This document shows, one piece after another, positions 63,455 to 64,000 of a stretch of DNA of 64,000 bases; the first letter of the stretch is position 1; each line of letters starts with the position of its first letter. The translations under genes were made by a program, and so were the position numbers. This DNA is from Paenibacillus glycanilyticus (GTDB lineage: Bacteria; Bacillota; Bacilli; Paenibacillales; Paenibacillaceae): NCBI RefSeq assembly GCF_023715145.1, contig NZ_JAMBNP010000017.1:1-64000 (forward strand), in the 5' to 3' direction. Below the pieces are notes generated by a model. The model was not told the DNA's origin, ran no database searches, and was given only the letters and a program-made list of their open reading frames with translations.

Positions 63455-63829
63455 TCATTTAATCTCGGCAGCAGCTTCGGCTTGTTCAGCCTTCCGGTCC
63501 TCGTCATACAACTCGCTCAAATGCTGGAGATGGGAGGTTCCCCAATCATTCATCGCCTGGAGAAGGGGTCCCATCTTAAGTCCGTATTCCGTGATGGAAT
63601 ATTCGACCTTCGGGGGGATCTGCATATAGATCTTCCGGTGCACAATATCGTGGTATTCTAATTCCCTTAGTTGAGCGGTCAGCATTTTTTTCGTAATACC
63701 CGGCAATGCCCGCTGCAGCTCGCTGAATCGCAAGGTTCCGTTCTTGAATAACTGATACAGAATAACAGGCTTCCACTTTCCGACCAGCATCTCTAACGCG
63801 GTCTCAACCGTGCTGCAATTCTCCTCCAC
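63455..63829 (-). CDS. HxlR-family transcriptional regulator
   Basis: A 124-aa winged-HTH protein: LEMLVGKWKPVILYQL, FSELQRALPGITKKMLTAQLREL and YSITEYGLKM are family hallmarks. A conserved Cys near the N-terminus (EENCSTVE) could be a redox/electrophile sensor, as in YodB-type members. GTG start with GGAGG 7 nt upstream. It is divergent from the gene at 63967, which it probably controls. Confidence 0.93.
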   Translation of the reverse strand: MEENCSTVETALEMLVGKWKPVILYQLFKNGTLRFSELQRALPGITKKMLTAQLRELEYHDIVHRKIYMQIPPKVEYSITEYGLKMGPLLQAMNDWGTSHLQHLSELYDEDRKAEQAEAAAEIK

Positions 63830-63861
63830 CGTAATTCCTCCAATCCCAGACGGGGCTTAAG

Positions 63862-63877
63862 GTATCTTTTTGGATAC
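63862..63877. promoter_or_regulatory. Inverted repeat, candidate HxlR operator
   Basis: GTATC-TTTTTG-GATAC lies in the divergent promoter region between the HxlR gene and the gene at 63967, where an autoregulator would bind. Confidence 0.55.
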
Positions 63878-63966
63878 TAGGTTTATTTGATGTGCCTACT
63901 TCCGTCATCAAACCCTTGGGCTTATTATAGCGCTATAGAGAAGACATCATCAAGGAGGTTGTACAA

Positions 63967-64000
63967 ATGAATATTGCATTATGGGTTGCGCAAGCGCTGA
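63967..64000 (+). CDS. Start of a gene running off the window, possibly DoxX-like
   Basis: Only 11 codons are visible (MNIALWVAQAL), after AAGGAGG with good spacing. DoxX-family membrane proteins often begin this way and are often paired with HxlR regulators, but this cannot be confirmed here. Confidence 0.5.
   Translation, partial: MNIALWVAQAL

Overview
The window looks like a chromosomal segment of a Paenibacillus-type member of the Bacillota (moderately GC-rich, strong GGAGG-type ribosome binding sites, TTG/GTG starts). The genus guess rests on several things together: YesM/YesN-type two-component systems next to sugar ABC importers that lack their own ATPase, very large multidomain secreted glycosidases, an SLH-anchored GH10 xylanase, a FIMAH-domain GH76 enzyme, and a Bacillus-like tRNA order (Asp-Phe-Thr-Tyr-Lys-Leu). 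No name can be proved from the sequence alone.

Layout. 1-511: tRNA array (Asp partial, Phe, Thr, Tyr, Lys, Leu-GAG). 661-10566: first carbohydrate locus, made of histidine kinase, AraC-type response regulator, solute-binding lipoprotein, two permeases and a secreted clan GH-D glycosidase with a CBM32-like module. 10662-10986: second tRNA array (Leu-CAG, Gly, Pro) with its own promoter. 11120-17832: second kinase/regulator/binding protein/permease/permease locus (LplABC-like). 17853-21280: two membrane proteins, an MFS exporter divergent from a TetR regulator with three identical operators, and a small HTH protein. 21342-23325: aguB and aguA (agmatine to putrescine). 23804-25534: duplicated Asn-rich, Cys-capped proteins around a small helical protein, possibly spore-surface or appendage proteins. 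25607-36626: HAD phosphatase divergent from a long operon (two PHP metallo-phosphoesterases, MATE, class-III PLP enzyme, complete ABC importer with ATPase) followed by a DeoR regulator. 36696-41311: VOC protein, MsrA, secreted GH76 enzyme. 41379-46154: SLH-anchored xylanase and a 125-bp tandem palindromic repeat. 46171-51523: MFS, DUF423, an unrecognised 748-aa toroid-like protein, DUF2277 and an HD hydrolase. 51717-53855: homospermidine-synthase-like protein plus a SpeE-like aminopropyltransferase. 54065-63829: domain-permuted GH3, SEC-C protein, zinc-ribbon membrane protein, chemoreceptor, lipase-like hydrolase, a deletion scar joining a lysR 3' remnant to a 5'-truncated MFS gene, and an HxlR regulator divergent from a gene that runs off the end.

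How it works together. Much of the DNA is devoted to plant or fungal polysaccharide use: extracellular xylanase, mannanase-type GH76, an alpha-galactosidase-like enzyme and a GH3 beta-glycosidase release sugars, and three CUT1-type ABC systems import them. Two of these systems are controlled by adjacent two-component systems, and the third probably by a DeoR repressor through repeated A/C-rich boxes. The two systems without an ATPase would need a shared MsmX-like ATPase; the 34663 gene is one candidate. A second theme is polyamine metabolism (aguA, aguB, speE and the HSS-like protein).

The points most worth checking are the lysR/MFS deletion scar, the 125-bp palindromic tandem repeat, the Asn-rich duplicated cassette, the HSS-like/SpeE pair, the PHP/PLP/ABC operon with its candidate DeoR boxes, and an exact 17-bp repeat in front of two transcription units of the first two-component locus.
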